A stretch of DNA of 64,000 nt, taken from NCBI GenBank assembly GCA_015680685.1, contig MNCI01033651.1:146675-210674 (forward strand), written 5' to 3'. The DNA is from Gnetum montanum (lineage: Eukaryota; Streptophyta; Gnetopsida; Gnetales; Gnetaceae). A program made the position numbers and the translations under genes. A model generated the notes under the pieces. The model searched no databases. It was not told the origin of the DNA and saw nothing but the letters and a program-made list of their open reading frames with translations. Positions 43,965-56,199 of the stretch are shown in pieces (within the stretch, counting starts at the first letter, position 1; each line of letters starts with the position of its first letter).

Positions 43965-45908
43965 TCAAGTTTCACACACTAGGTTATAATAAGCATAGTG
44001 GGGCAATTTGTACGATGTGGTTCCTAGATAACAAATTGACCCACTATAATGTTTTTGACCAGAAGGTGGTATGTCTCCATGTCTGTGTTCATTGGGCCGT
44101 ATGATTGTTGGAGTGTGAGTTGGTGACCTTGACAAATTTACAGGAAGCGTAGGGTTCAATGATGAGGATGCACCATAGTGTGGGACTTGTGCTGAGTTGG
44201 AAGATGTAGTGGCCTCGGAATTGTGTTGTCCCTTCTTATGGTCGTGTTTAAAGAAAGGACGCTTTTGATGTTGAGGAGGCTTTTCACTGCTATTAGTAGT
44301 AGTAGCACAAGTGTCATTCATGGGTTGTTGTTGTGGTGCAGGCACCTTAGGAACAGTTGGTGGCAATGTGGAAGGAGGGAAAGGATGAGAATGTTGAAAG
44401 TTAGGAGGCGTATAAGATACACAAGGTGGTGGTTGTGTTGGAGGCATGGGTTGATAGTATTGAGGAGAATGGTATTGTGATGAGATAAAGTGCGTTGGCC
44501 TAGTTGGAGAAACAGGATGTTGAACAAGATAAGCATTTGGGTTTGGATGATACGAAGGGTGTCTCCAGTCTAAGGGTGGATTCCCTCACGACTGGGATTG
44601 TTGCCACTGTGATCGAACATAGTATCTCTGTACGAACTCTGGATGTAACTTGTTTCCCCAATGCTCCTGTAAATGTGACAATATTAGGCATTGTCCCTTG
44701 GGGTGATCATACAAGCATATGTTGCATTCATACATATGATTGGCAGTTGAGCTCTTATTTTCCTTATCCCTTCTTTCTGATTGTCTACTATTTTGTCCTA
44801 TTTCTTGGGTTGTCAAAACTCTATCTCCAATGATATCGATAAATTCTCCACACTTTTGATACGTCCATTCCAACATCTTATTAACCTTTGCCTCAACTTC
44901 TTCTAATGATTGTTGTACCAGCAAATATGGTTCTTTCACCTTAAGATTGGTTGATTTCTCCTTTTTATGATCATGGACCTTTGTTAAGTTGAAATTTTGG
45001 TCCCGTTGATGTTTTTCAACACTCTCCCATCTAGCCAATTCTCCTTCTTCTTTTGCTACTTGCTTAACAAGCTCTTGGACGTCATGGGTTCATAATTTGT
45101 ATAGCTGACCTTGGCCATACATTCCTAAGGTCTCTCTTGTTTTATTACGTAGCCCATCAATGATATGGTACATTAGCCTTTCCTCAGAAAACCCATGGCC
45201 TAGACAGTTGTTTAATAGTGCTTAATATCTTTCTAAAGCCATGTCCAAGGGTTCATGTTTTGCTTGTTTCCATCCTTGGATTTGTTTCCTCAAGGCTGAC
45301 ACTCTTGCATAGGTTTGATATTTTTCGTTAAAGACTTCTACCATTGTTGACCAACATCGTATTGAATTTGGTTTTAATGATTGATACCATACTTTTCCCT
45401 GGCCAACGAGTGTCATAGGAAAGAGCTTAAGTTTTTGCCACCCATTATCAATATTATTCCACATGCAGGAATCATAGAAGGCTTGTAAATGTTGATACGA
45501 ATCTAAGTCATAGCCTCCTGAAAAAGTAGGGAAGTTGTTTAAATCGAGCCTGGGTAGACGGCTCTCTTTACGATGCCTACATGAGATTCGAACAGCCTCT
45601 TGTATTGGTGTTAGGCTTTTAGTGGCCAGTAGGGGTTCATCATCACTAAGTAGGTTGTGATTTTGTAAATTGGGATGATGTTGCCTTCATTTATGTTGGC
45701 GTTCTTGATTTTCTTTGTGAGCTCGATTTTTAGTTCTACGCCGATCCCTTGAAAGATAGTCATCCGTGTCACAATCTGATGTTGAAGGAGTAGAGGAAGA
45801 GAAGGAACTGTAAAANTTCCTTGTCTCTCTAATGAACTTCCTCACTAAGCGTGGCATTATTGTGATCTTGTAGGAGAGGCATGGTTGTAAAGCTGTGTGT
45901 GAATTCAT
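43965..45908 (-). pseudogene. Athila-like gag
   Basis: A single frame from about 45857 (MPRLVRKFIRETR) to 43965 with about four stops and one N (45816). The gag core at 45464-45222 reads LKLFPMTLVGQGKVWYQSL, FNEKYQTYARVSALRKQI and DMALERY, the Athila pattern (FP-SL-G-A-x-W, then FLxKFFP-like and REI-like helices). A Cys/His knuckle CNICLYDHPKGQC is at about 44690-44730, and the C-terminus is Pro/Gln/His rich. The three stops TGA fit CGA and the one TAA fits CAA, all C-to-T. Confidence 0.8.
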
Positions 45909-46003
45909 ATGTGACTTTTTGTAATTAATTCTTCTTAAAAGATATATCGTTAATTCCTATATAGCGACCTTGTATGATATAACTAATCTAGATAACTAGC
46001 ATC

Positions 46004-46021
46004 GTCCCTGGCAACGGTGCC
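46004..46021 (-). promoter_or_regulatory. Primer-binding site, tRNA-Asp type
   Basis: Minus strand GGCACCGTTGCCAGGGAC, two bases from the LTR end. Athila elements use GGCGCCGTTGCCGGGGA; the two differences are C-to-T or G-to-A type. Confidence 0.85.
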
Positions 46022-46023
46022 TA

Positions 46024-46785
46024 TGATGAGTGGCAAGGTACCCCTACACTCAACCATAAGAATACGAGCGTTCTCATGCGCGATCCGGTCGAACTCCGCA
46101 GAAAGACTAGTTGTAGCACCTAGACAATTAGCCTTAGGTCATAGTTCACTATCTTCCCACATGGACTAGTATTATATTTGTCACGTATGGTTTAGTCCAG
46201 AGTGAGGTGTATGATGTGTTCCTAATCTAATGCTACTCCTGTGGGCAATGGAAAGTAATATTATCTAAGCTAGGAGGAAAGGGTAAGAGAATCGAATCTA
46301 GCCTAAGTGCGATGAGCATCTGTTCCTTGATCATCCGTACACATCTTGGACTTCGTGCACAACTACCACTGGGATTACCAAGCATAGATCCTAGGTACAC
46401 CACTGGGATACCAAGTAGTCACACTTAAATGCTCGTAATCAAGTCATACTCATTCCGCGTTGTTAGGAGATAAGGGTGAGAGAGTATTAACTAGGAAAAT
46501 AGTAAATAATAATTAAATAAATAAAGAAACAAAGTGAATGCTACAATGATGAAGTAATCTCGATCTTTATTGTCGGTCATATGCGTGTCCAAGTATGTCA
46601 CACTCAAATAAAGGATGCCGTACAATTACATTCACCACACTACGGGCAGACACTGGAAAATAATCTATCTCTGGAGGGATCAAACTGCCAGAGCTTCACT
46701 ACAATCTAACCTAAAACTGAGAAACAAGGGAGAGTCACTTCTTATTTATAGACATTGTGGCAGACTGTGATATCGTGTCCCATCA
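46024..46785 (-). repeat. 5' LTR of Athila-like element
   Basis: 762 bp, TGATGAG ... CCCATCA. TATA box at 46741-46751 (minus strand CTATAAATAAG). It is followed by ACTGT, the right target-site copy. Confidence 0.9.
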
Positions 46786-47095
46786 ACTGTCGAAGTCAGC
46801 ATCCTTAAGGGGGGTAGAAAGGTTGTTAAGAATTACATCATGTAGCTAAATATTACCAAAATTAGTTGAAATTTTAGTTAATAAAACAGAATGATCTTCA
46901 ACAATCAAGAAGACATATATCAATTCATCTTGCAATCAAATCATATGGTAGAATAACATGGAGACTCAAAATTTTTTTTCGACAAGGTGTATGATACCCA
47001 TGAAGAGAAATGAGCCAAAAGATAATATAACAATGAGAATAAAAATTACAACATACAACATACTTACAAGATCCTAGTAAGTAAGAAACAACATC

Positions 47096-48176
47096 TACTA
47101 TGTCCACCATGGGATTTAATTGGCATGAGTATTGATACCCACACATTTTAGCAAAATTACAAGAGTTGGATGCTAATGTCTTATGCCTACAAGAAGTCTT
47201 TCCATGTAAATTTCTATATCAATTCCAACCAAAATTGGGAAATATGGGATACATAGGTATTTATAAGCAAAAAGGTTCTTATGGAAGTTCTTTTTTTAAG
47301 TCATATAGATTAGCCCATTACAAAAATTACAACATGGATGGTTGTGCGATCTTTTATAAAGAAGCCAAGTTTGAATTGGTATAAAGATTTGAATGGAATT
47401 TAGAAAATATGATTTTTGAAATTCTAGAACTTCAAATCATGGAAAAGAAAGAATAGTCAATATTTTAGAAAAATTGCATAGCCTTGGTAGTAATACTAAA
47501 ACTCCATCTAGTAGGAAGATGTATATGTATGGTCAACACACATTTAATTGCCAAATCAACATGTTCAAATGTTATATTATGTCAAAGAGCATACTTGATT
47601 AAGCAAATAGAAGAAATTTTGAAGAATAAGTTATTCCTAAGCTATACAAATCTAGTTCCATTTGTTTTTTATGGAGAATTCAATGCAAAAGTTAAAAGTA
47701 GTGTGTATCAATTCTTAAAATATGGATGTGCAAAGGAATCCTTGGAAGATGAACCTAATTTGAAGAAGATATTTTCCTCAATTCAACATGCAATCCCATT
47801 AGCCAGTGAATATTCTTCTTACTTCAAATATTCAATAGATAAATTAGATCCCAGAATTCAAGAGCATATGACGTTGATGGATAGTATTCATCAAGAACCA
47901 TAGTTTACCAATTACTCTGCTATGATTAATGAGGATGGATCAACAACATTCTTCATTGAGACTTTGGATTATATTTGTACAACATCTAATTCTTTCAAGT
48001 TACCAAGTTACTAGAGTTAATTTCTAAAGAAGAAGTTGAGAAGAATCAAGATCAAGCCTTGTCATCCATAAGAAGACCATTTGATGATATACCACTTATG
48101 GTAGAATTACAATTACTCCCATCGTTTCATAAGATTGATCAAGATCAAGAAGTATCTCACTCTTACTTTTATTGAT
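47096..48176 (+). pseudogene. CCR4-like deadenylase / EEP-family pseudogene
   Basis: Fragments in two or three frames follow the order of plant CCR4-type 3'-exoribonucleases (endonuclease/exonuclease/phosphatase fold), which shorten mRNA poly(A) tails. Seen in order: a tryptophan-containing CPPWDL piece, AKLQELDANVLCLQEV (catalytic Glu), MDGCAIFYKEAKFELV (47334-47384), then after a frame break CMVNTHLIAKS and FVFYGEFNAKV (GDFN expected, so Asp is Glu) in 47484-47903, then FTNYSAMI, ETLDYICTTSNSFKLPS, and RPFDDIPLMVELQLL (DH-x-PL expected, His lost). Introns are not apparent, which suggests a retrocopy, but no poly(A) tail or target duplication was seen. Three catalytic-site losses and frameshifts make it non-functional. 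Confidence 0.75.
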
Positions 48177-49353
48177 AAATTATTTTTTGTATTATTTAAT
48201 TTATATTTTAATTAGATTAGTAAAATATCTAGGATAATGAAAGTTGGGAATAAAGTATTTGCCCTACCTTGACTTGGGTAACTAGATACAAGTTGCACCT
48301 TGTGTGACCCGGGTAAGGACTGGTGATTGGTGGTTGGTAGACCTTTAATTCATCTCTTATCATTATCTTAGAAAATGAGGTGAGTATTGATAAAAATAAA
48401 TATTTAATACTTATATATATACTCTTCTCACATATATTTTGTTTGCAAAATAAGCAAGAAACAACTTTAAGTTTAAAGAAGAAATCAAATTATTAGAGCA
48501 TAGGATCATAAAAGAAGCATTGGAGCTAGAAAAAGACAATGAATGTGGACTCACTCAAGGATGAATGAAATATAAGGAGGATAGACTATAACATCCCCAT
48601 TCCCAAATGATGTTGCTACATAACAAAGATGATGCTTCTTCATACCAATTATTATTGTAACAAGACCCAAAAGGGCATGTGGTAATTGGGACACAAAAGG
48701 ATACATTGTAATAATGAACATGTCTCCTGATGTGATCTTTGGGGATTTGACCTAAGGCATTTATACATGGGCTTAGAGGTTGTTCCATGCATGGAGTAGG
48801 AAAGCTAGTACAGGCAAGTCATAGGAGCCAAGTGAAGCAAGATAGGAAGAGGACCAATCATCCCTTCTGGTTGGTAATAGGTGTAACCATGCTGACAGTG
48901 TTGAATTGCCTCTATGGAATAGATGCTGAAGGAAGAAGCCCCCAAGGAACACTCTTAAAGCATGATTCACATATACCATTCCATATCAATAAAACATTCT
49001 TTTCTTTCTCTTTTTGCATTTTTTCTATTATTTTCTTTACACATAATGTTGAATGTTACATATATTTGATGTTGGTATATTTTCTTCTTATGCATAATGT
49101 CTTATACAATGTATATTTGACATTTTTCATGACATCTAGAAATAGGATGTCACACTCATATAGTTTAACATGCAAGTTCATGGCATGTTACACCATATAA
49201 AACATATTCATATGGATAAAAGTTCATTGTGTATGGTACATTATTGATCATGATCATAATATACTCATTCTAATATCTACATGGCTTATAATATGAAAGC
49301 AAAGAGTAGTTAATTTAGTTGTTATTACTAATGATTCATATAAGAGTTCCCAG
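48177..49353. other. No gene seen
   Basis: AT-rich DNA with short unrelated frames on both strands (for example 48787-49200 plus, 48555-48788 minus), none with recognisable content. It lies between the CCR4-like pseudogene and the second Athila-like LTR. Confidence 0.45.
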
Positions 49354-50032
49354 TGATAACATGTATGACTAAGCATGTTATCATTTATAAGTTGTATTGA
49401 TAATTCTTATCACATTTAATAAAAACATCCATAGTTATAGCTTTTTCAACTGAACATGATATAATTTAGATATATTATTAAGGGATATCTAAGGATCCAC
49501 CAAGGTAGTATACTTGATTGAATGTAAGGATCCACCAAGATAACATGCAAGATCAAACGTATTAGTATTTTTCATGAGGAATATCATGCTTTTACAGCAT
49601 AATATGTATAACTAGATCTCTGGGGGTACCAAGTGATTCACCATTGGGATTACCAAGTGTTAGTATGTTTATGCTCAAAATTGGTCATACTCATGAAAAT
49701 TACTTATCTATGATGAAGGAAAATAATTAACTACATGCATCAAAAGTAAAAAGTGCTTAAAGTAAATAGTAATAAAATAAATTAAATGCTAAGCCAATTA
49801 CTACAAAGGATAGAATAAATCTTGATTTTATTATTATCATGTAAGTGTCTCCAAATATATCATGAAGTTAAATAAAACTCTATTCAATCTATTCAATCCA
49901 TGTTATGGGCACTTAGTGAGAAAACTTCTAACTTCTACAAAATCAAACTTTTAGCAACTTTGATGTGTTCATGAAGGTAGGGCTACATTGATGTTGATGC
50001 ATCAATGCAACTAATTGAATCAATATTCATCA
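49354..50032 (-). repeat. 3' LTR of second Athila-like element
   Basis: A diverged relative of the LTR at 18611-19502: shared blocks include GGGATTACCAAG (49655) and the stretch AATCTTGATTTTATTATTAT. The right end ATTCATCA is followed by TACTTCCATGACAAACTAAA, which aligns with the TACCCCCACGACTAAATAAA beside the other 3' LTR, so the polypurine side is clear. The left end at TGATAACATG is a guess. Confidence 0.65.
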
Positions 50033-51237
50033 TACTTCCATGACAAACTAAAAACCTATCCTTGAGTTAACAAAATTAGGATCAAGTTGTTTACAAAATT
50101 AGAGAAGTATGAGAATAATTAACTAACTACTAAAATATTTATGTGTCATAGTATAACAATCATTTGACTTCAAATTAACACTTTGAAAAAATTTAACATA
50201 TTATAAAAATTGGCCTAATTTAATATCTACAAAATTTTTCCAAAGCATATGCCTCAACTAGCACTAGGAGGTGGTGGCATTTATGATTCTAGCTATAGCT
50301 CTTCATGTCTTATCCCATGCTATGACTACCATGTTATTGTTGTTGCTACTTCCTCTAGTAAAAATACATCTAGAAGTGCTTTCATCTTCTCTTGCTTACT
50401 CCTAGGATCATTGATTGTTCAAGTAGCATTACCTAGGGTTGTTAAGGTTGGTGCATCCAAGTGATGAGGAAAATCAAGAAACATCTCCTTGAGATTGATA
50501 AAGAAGACAACAATTTATTTACATTTCAAATTGAATGCTCTAATTATATTATTCAAATCCTTTTGATCTACCATCCTCTTGGATAGTTTCTCTACAACTA
50601 ATAACTAAACTTCAAGCTTAGCCTTAAGAACCTCAAATTCCATAGTTGTTATCTCTAACTTCTAATTCATATCCTTGTGAAGCTTGAACTTGCCCTTATA
50701 CAACAAGTACAAGCTAGCCACTTGCTTCTCTAATTCTGATCAAGGTCATCTAGGAGTAATATTACTAGGTTTACCTTAGATTAGTAAGCTCCATATATTA
50801 TATCATCTCCTCAATCTAAAACTCCTTCATGTGAATTTCTACATTGTTGCAAGTATTCAATCCATTGAAGATGGGCTACCATCCATCATCTTATTATTAG
50901 AGTTGGCAGTAAACAGCATTCATTTTGGCCTTAGAAAGTTAGATTTCTTTCTCATTCACACCCTTTAACATTCTAGCATGGTTCCTACAGTGACTCTTAA
51001 CTTTTTCATCCTTCAGGATCTTATTTTGCAAAGATGTGATTTTGATAGCCAACTTTTGCCTTGTTACATAAAAATCTTGCATTGAGAGATTCCTATTCTT
51101 AGCTACCAATCTCCTCACAACCTAGTTTACCTTAGCAAGTTGCTCCTGTTGGTACTTAAGGTGCTCTTCTAATTATTCTTTTTGCTTTCTTATCTTAAGC
51201 AACCATTTTTTCTCTTTGATTAGCTTATTGTCATCTC
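50033..51237 (-). pseudogene. Athila-like ORF2 of second element, part 1
   Basis: Minus-strand code in broken frames with a coiled-coil character: KLIKEKKWLLKIRKQKE, LEEHLKYQQEQLAKVN and RQKLAIKITSLQNKILKDEK. It resembles the ORF2 of the element at 18611-46785 in its position next to the polypurine side and in its Lys/Glu/Gln-rich helices. It is interrupted at 51237 by the copia element and resumes at 58633. Full of stops. Confidence 0.5.
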
Positions 51238-53191
51238 TATTCAAGTGTGCATGAAACCTTAATAATTTTTTGAATTTAAAAAGTATTGAGGTAGATCATG
51301 TAGATTGATATGGATTGATATGCTTTTAGCTCTTATCATAGGAGATTACTATATTGCTAAGAAAATTAAAATGCCTAAGGAAAATGTTTGGCATATCACA
51401 GCACATCATGGAAATCGGTAAGAAATAATATGCTTGGCATTTTTTTTGTAATTTTTAATATATCCTAGCACATCGCATAGGTGATATGCAATGATATAAT
51501 AGAAATTCTTACCAATTTCTATCATGGGACTTGATAAGAATCAATTGGTAAACAATCAAATTTTTAAATGCATAAACTTAATTATTTTGATATTATTTTG
51601 CGTGGAACTTGGAAGCTTCTAGATACTCTTGATACAAAAAAGAAGAATCTTTAATCAAATCTATGAAAAGGGTTGAGAAAAATGCAAAATCTATTCTACA
51701 ACATGCACAAAAGACTTGTGACAACTAAATATACATATAAATGCAACTTTAAATGAGAGAATGTCACTAAAGCTTGATGCTTTAAATATCTTTACCATTT
51801 TGAGAACAAGAAATATCTTTGATGCTTTTCCAAAGAGTTTTGATGAAATTGATAATATTTAATGAGAATTGCACTTGCAATGATCAAGATCTTCAATAGA
51901 AGTTAAGATAATGAGGATTGTTGATGAAACATCAATAAGGCAACTACGTCCATACATGCCCATCGAAGCATCTTAGGATGTATTGACACATGTGCATCAA
52001 TGCTAATCTAGTCATTGCCTATATAAGTGCACACACCCACTGCATTTATGAAACTTTTTGGTTGATACCTTAGCTAGAATCTTGCAGTTTCTTTTTGTAG
52101 AACTTAGCAAAATTTTTCCTCTCAGTAACCGCAATGTCAATCAAATTGATTGTCTAACATTTTGTTCAAGTGCAATATGTACCTAAACATAGTTACATGA
52201 ATGGCAGTAAAATTAAGATTTCTTCTATCCATTGTAATACTTGGATTAGTTTAACTTTATTTTCTAGTATTTTACTTTGAATGCAATTTTCTTTCTCATT
52301 CTTAAATATTTAATATTCTAATTTATAAGTAATGTGAGTATGACAACTTTGAGCATAATATATTAATGCTTGGTAATCCTAGTAGTGGATACTTGGTATA
52401 CCTAGCAATGTTAGCAATAAACACTTGATAACCCAAGAATGTTAGTATACATTCAGGATGTGTATGGAAAGTGGTAATGGATATTCCACATTTAGGATAG
52501 TTTATTTAACTAATTACTTAATTTAAATAAGCAAATATTTTTTAATTAAACATTTTACAAACAAAGAAAATTATAAAAATAGATATCTTACACCTCAATC
52601 AAATTAACATAGTGTTGATTAGGAAAACAACAACCAATAACCATGTCTTTCATCATCTAAGGATATATGCCACTTAGGTAAACATAGTCCACATAATTCA
52701 ACTAGCTTGTGCATACATACTAGTGATTCATAGGGTTGGGCATAGGGAATACTCGTTGCTCATCAATCATGATTTAGGACTATGAAATTTTGAGAAAATA
52801 TTAAGAAATCAAAGAAATATTATGACAAAATGTGCGAACTATGAAGAAAAAAATTTTTAAAAAAGGAAACTTCTCCTTGAAACAACTTCAAAACCTTGAA
52901 CCTTGAGATGTGCAATAACAAATGAGAAAGTAATACCTCTCTCTTATGAGGTATGATGGGTGACCTTAATTTATAGAAAATGTTAACTCAAAGTTTGTCA
53001 TTTTGGGCATGTTTTGGCACTATGATGCCTTCCATCTAAAATTTTTCATTTTAGGAAACTTTTACATATGTGAGCCAAACCTTGTATTCTAACATCAATT
53101 AAAACATACAACATGAAATATAAAATGAGAAATAGGAAATGAAACATGAGAAATATGGAAAATAAGCTCCCATCCATACTTCAATATAATA
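51238..53191 (-). repeat. 3' LTR of copia element, split by a solo LTR
   Basis: It aligns with 57544-58632 from end to end, except for an 844-bp insertion at 51922-52765. A TATA box is at 52968-52977 (minus strand CTATAAATTA). In the 5' LTR the same place reads CTTTAAATTG. Confidence 0.9.
51922..52765 (+). mobile_element. Solo Athila-like LTR inside copia LTR
   Basis: Starts TGATGAAACATCA and ends GTTGCTCATCA, and its right part (about 52330-52440) is the reverse complement of the conserved Athila-like LTR block (for example CTTGGTAATCC). Its orientation is opposite to the other Athila-like LTRs. It has a TATA box at 52019-52027 on the plus strand. Flanks ATTGT (51917-51921) and ATCAT (52766-52770) could be a decayed target duplication (two transitions). 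Only one LTR and no interior, so it is a solo LTR from unequal recombination. Confidence 0.75.
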
Positions 53192-53205
53192 ATCCCTCCT
53201 TTAGG
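53192..53205 (-). promoter_or_regulatory. Polypurine tract, copia element
   Basis: Minus strand CCTAAAGGAGGGAT directly before the LTR start TATTATATTG. Confidence 0.75.
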
Positions 53206-54660
53206 ATGAAATGAGAGTCCTATGAAAATGATTATAAATCTTTTATATTCATCTTCATTGGAGTGATTCCTATTGTATCCATATGCTACTTAAGTTTTAT
53301 TGATATGATTGGCTTTGTAAACATGTTAGCCAAATGATATTTTGTCTCCATGTATGAGGGTTTCATGATTTCCTCCATTTCATATTATATGAAATAATAC
53401 TTCAAGATTATGTGCTTAGATTTCTTATGGAGAACATGTTCTTTTGAAAGATCAATAGTAGTAGTATTATCAATGTAGAAATTGATAGAAGTGTAGATAT
53501 TAAAATCAATTTTTGAAAGTAGCTTCTTTAACCACAACATATGTTGTAAACATTCAACCATAGACTTAAATTCAACTTTACATAAAGAGAGATTTACACA
53601 TGATTGCTTTCCTACTTTCCAATAAATTGGGTTTGGCTTATAGAAGATTAAGAAACCTAATGTATATCTTCTATCATTAATATCATCTCCCTAACTAGCA
53701 TTTGAATATGCATGAAATTTTTCATCTTCTTTAACAAATTTTAGTCCATAGTCATGTGTGCCTTTAATGTACTTGAGCATATAAGTGATGAGTGATAGAT
53801 GCAATGCTCTTGGCTCTTGCATAAACCTTAAAAAATATGAAGTAGAAATCTAAGATAGGTCTACTAGGACACAAACATCTAAGCCAATAATACCTTTATG
53901 ATAAGTAGCATCAATAAGGGGAGTATCATCTTTTTGTATTGAGCTTCGACTCTTGATGAAGTGGAGCAAAAGCAACTCTCTCTCAATTCATTTCATACTT
54001 TTCTAAGATGGCCTAGGCATATTTAGTTTAATGTATTTTCAAAAAATCTTCTTCTTGAACTACTTGTATTTCCAAAAAAATATTTCAAAAAACATAAATC
54101 TTTCATCTCAAACTCTTCCATCATATTTTTTTTTGAATTCAGCAACTTTTTAGAAGTTGAGAAAAATACCAAATAATCCACATATATTGATATTAGTATA
54201 AAATGCTTTTACACATTCTTTTAATAAATAATTGGTTTAAATGAGCATGATTTATAGCCAGCCATTAAGAGATACTCATTAATTCTACGCAACCAAGATT
54301 TAGGGGTACATTTTAATCCATATAAAGCTTTGGAAAGTTTGCATATCTTATCCTCTTCTTCTCTCTTAACAAATCATTCTGTTTGCTCTCTATAAATATC
54401 CTCTTCTAGAAAACAATTGAAAAATTCTTATTTGACATCCATTTGATGAACTTGAATATCATAATGAATAATAATAGAAAGAATAAATTTGATGGTTTCA
54501 AATGTAATAATAGGGGCAAAGATTTCATCATAGTCCATATGTTTCTTTTATTTGAAGCCTCTAGCAACTAATCTTGCCTTATAGGCTATAATTTCATTTT
54601 TTTCATCATACTTTGTCTTGAATATCCACTTTACATCAATTATATTTTTTCCTTTTAGTC
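53206..54660 (-). pseudogene. Copia reverse transcriptase and RNase H
   Basis: Broken minus-strand frames in RT order: KTKYDEKNEIIAYKARLVAR (about 54620), DYDEIFAPI, QVHQMDVK, KLSKALYGLK, then the active site reading ISIYVDYLVFF where YVDD is expected (second Asp lost, about 54160), and KKLGMKDL-type text. RNase H follows with RYTLGFLIFYKPNPIYW and SKHIILKYYFI at the end (about 53400). It would have copied the RNA into DNA; it cannot now. Confidence 0.8.
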
Positions 54661-54899
54661 TCTCAACCAAATTCTAAGTCTAATTTTTTAAATTTGTATC
54701 ATATTCTTTCTTTAGTGATTCCTTTTAAACTTGAAATTTGAGGGCCTCTTGAACATTGTTAGGCTCATGAAGAAGGGTTGAATGTGCCACATGAGTGATG
54801 ACTTGTGATTTGGCTTGTGATATTATGAATCTTCTTCTAAAGTTCTAATTTAAAATATGATATTTAGGATTATCTACTTTCACACATGGCTTTGTATAA

Positions 54900-55870
54900 A
54901 TTTCTAACTTTTCTTCATCCTCTTCTTTGAATTTATCAAAACCAAATTTTTCCTCATCAAAAATGACATTTTTAGAAATATACCACTTACATTATTCTGG
55001 ATCATAGCATGTGTACAAAATTGCTTTGGAATCATAGCCTAGAAAAATGCACTTTCTTCACCTATCATCTAGCCTTTTTGCTAATTCATTTGATATTTTC
55101 ACATAAACAATACATCCAAAAACCTTCATGTGAGACAAGTTTGGGACTTTATCGTAAAGAAGCTAATAAGGAGTCTTCGCTTTTCTAAATGTGATATTGA
55201 GCCTATTTAGAATATAGGCTGAAATATGCAAAGCTTCATTCCAAAACTAATGTAGAATTAAAGCATGCTTAAGGAGGTATCTTAACATGTTTTGAATAAC
55301 TCCATTTTTCCTTTTAGCAACACCATTATTTTGTGCTAAATTTTCATAAGTTTTTTACTCATCAATTCCATGATTAATGCAAAATTCTTTAAATTCTTGA
55401 TTGATAAATTCATTATCTTAATCTTGATATTCAATCTATTTTCTATCAAATATTTGAAATTTTGAAATATGTCAAAATCTTCATCTTTATAATGCAAGAA
55501 ATATGTCCAAACATAAATGTTATAATCATCAATAATAACAAAGAAATAAGTGCTTCCTCCTTGACTTAGAGTAGGCATTAGACCTACCAAATCTATATAA
55601 AGAAGTTCAAGAGGTCTTTACATTTGAGAATTATGAGGTAAAGCCTTTTTCTTTCCTTTAAAGCATATCTTACATATTTCTTATGGTATTTCTAAATATT
55701 TGACTCCAATGGTTGCATCGTTCTTGATTAGCTTCTCAATGTTGAAGTAGAAGGCATGAGCTAACCTCCAATTCCATAATCTTGAGGGAAATACATGATA
55801 AGAATTTGATTTGTAGATATAAGTATTTAAAAATTCAATACCTTTTTGAGAATGTACTTCCAAACAATAA
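54900..55870 (-). pseudogene. Copia integrase
   Basis: The gag-pre-integrase segment (55863-55681) holds LWNWRLAHAFYFNIEKL, where WH-x-RLGH is usual. The zinc Cys pair survives as CKICFKGKK. The core begins LELLYIDLVGLM with the first catalytic Asp and continues FFVIIDDYNIYVWTYFLHYK (55336-55590). Later catalytic positions lie in shifted code. The C-terminal text around 55030 reads GYDSKAILYT and VIFDEEKF, the usual bridge to RT. Confidence 0.75.
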
Positions 55871-56199
55871 ATTTGATTGTTTCATCTCTTCAATTTTGCA
55901 ATAATAAAGTCATCATTGGAAATAGTTAAAATACAATCATGAAAAACCACTTAAATTTCTCTACTAAAAATCTAACTAATTGATAATAATGAGCTTAACA
56001 ATTGAGGAATATAGTAAACATCATGCACATTGATTTTGTGGCCATTAGAAATGTAAGCATTACATTACCAATTCCTCCCATCTTGAGACTTGCACCACCT
56101 CACCTTAATACTTCCAAGAGTATTATTTGGAGTATAACTAATAAAATTATTTTTAAATGGAGTCATATTATCTGAACAACCTATATCTATGATCCATTT

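Larger units (their letters stand above)
18611..46785 (-). mobile_element. Athila-like Ty3 element without pol, host of element B
   Basis: LTRs at 18611-19502 and 46024-46785 are direct copies with TGATGAGTGG at one end and CCCATCA at the other. Target-site copies are ATTGT (18606-18610) and ACTGT (46786-46790), one transition apart. The primer-binding site next to the right LTR reads GGCACCGTTGCCAGGGAC on the minus strand, the tRNA-Asp type used by Athila elements. Gag is at 45908-43965; a second ORF begins at 41941 and resumes at 20058 after the nested element B. Without element B the unit is about 6.5 kb. No protease, RT or integrase was found between gag and ORF2, so it was probably non-autonomous. 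Confidence 0.85.

Noticed and set aside
44223-44833. Plus-strand frames over the Athila-like gag
   Set aside because: They are antisense to the recognised gag code.
49354-52765. The two Athila-like LTRs at 49354 and 51922 as a pair of one element
   Set aside because: They are in opposite orientation and the second has its own flanking short duplication inside the copia LTR.
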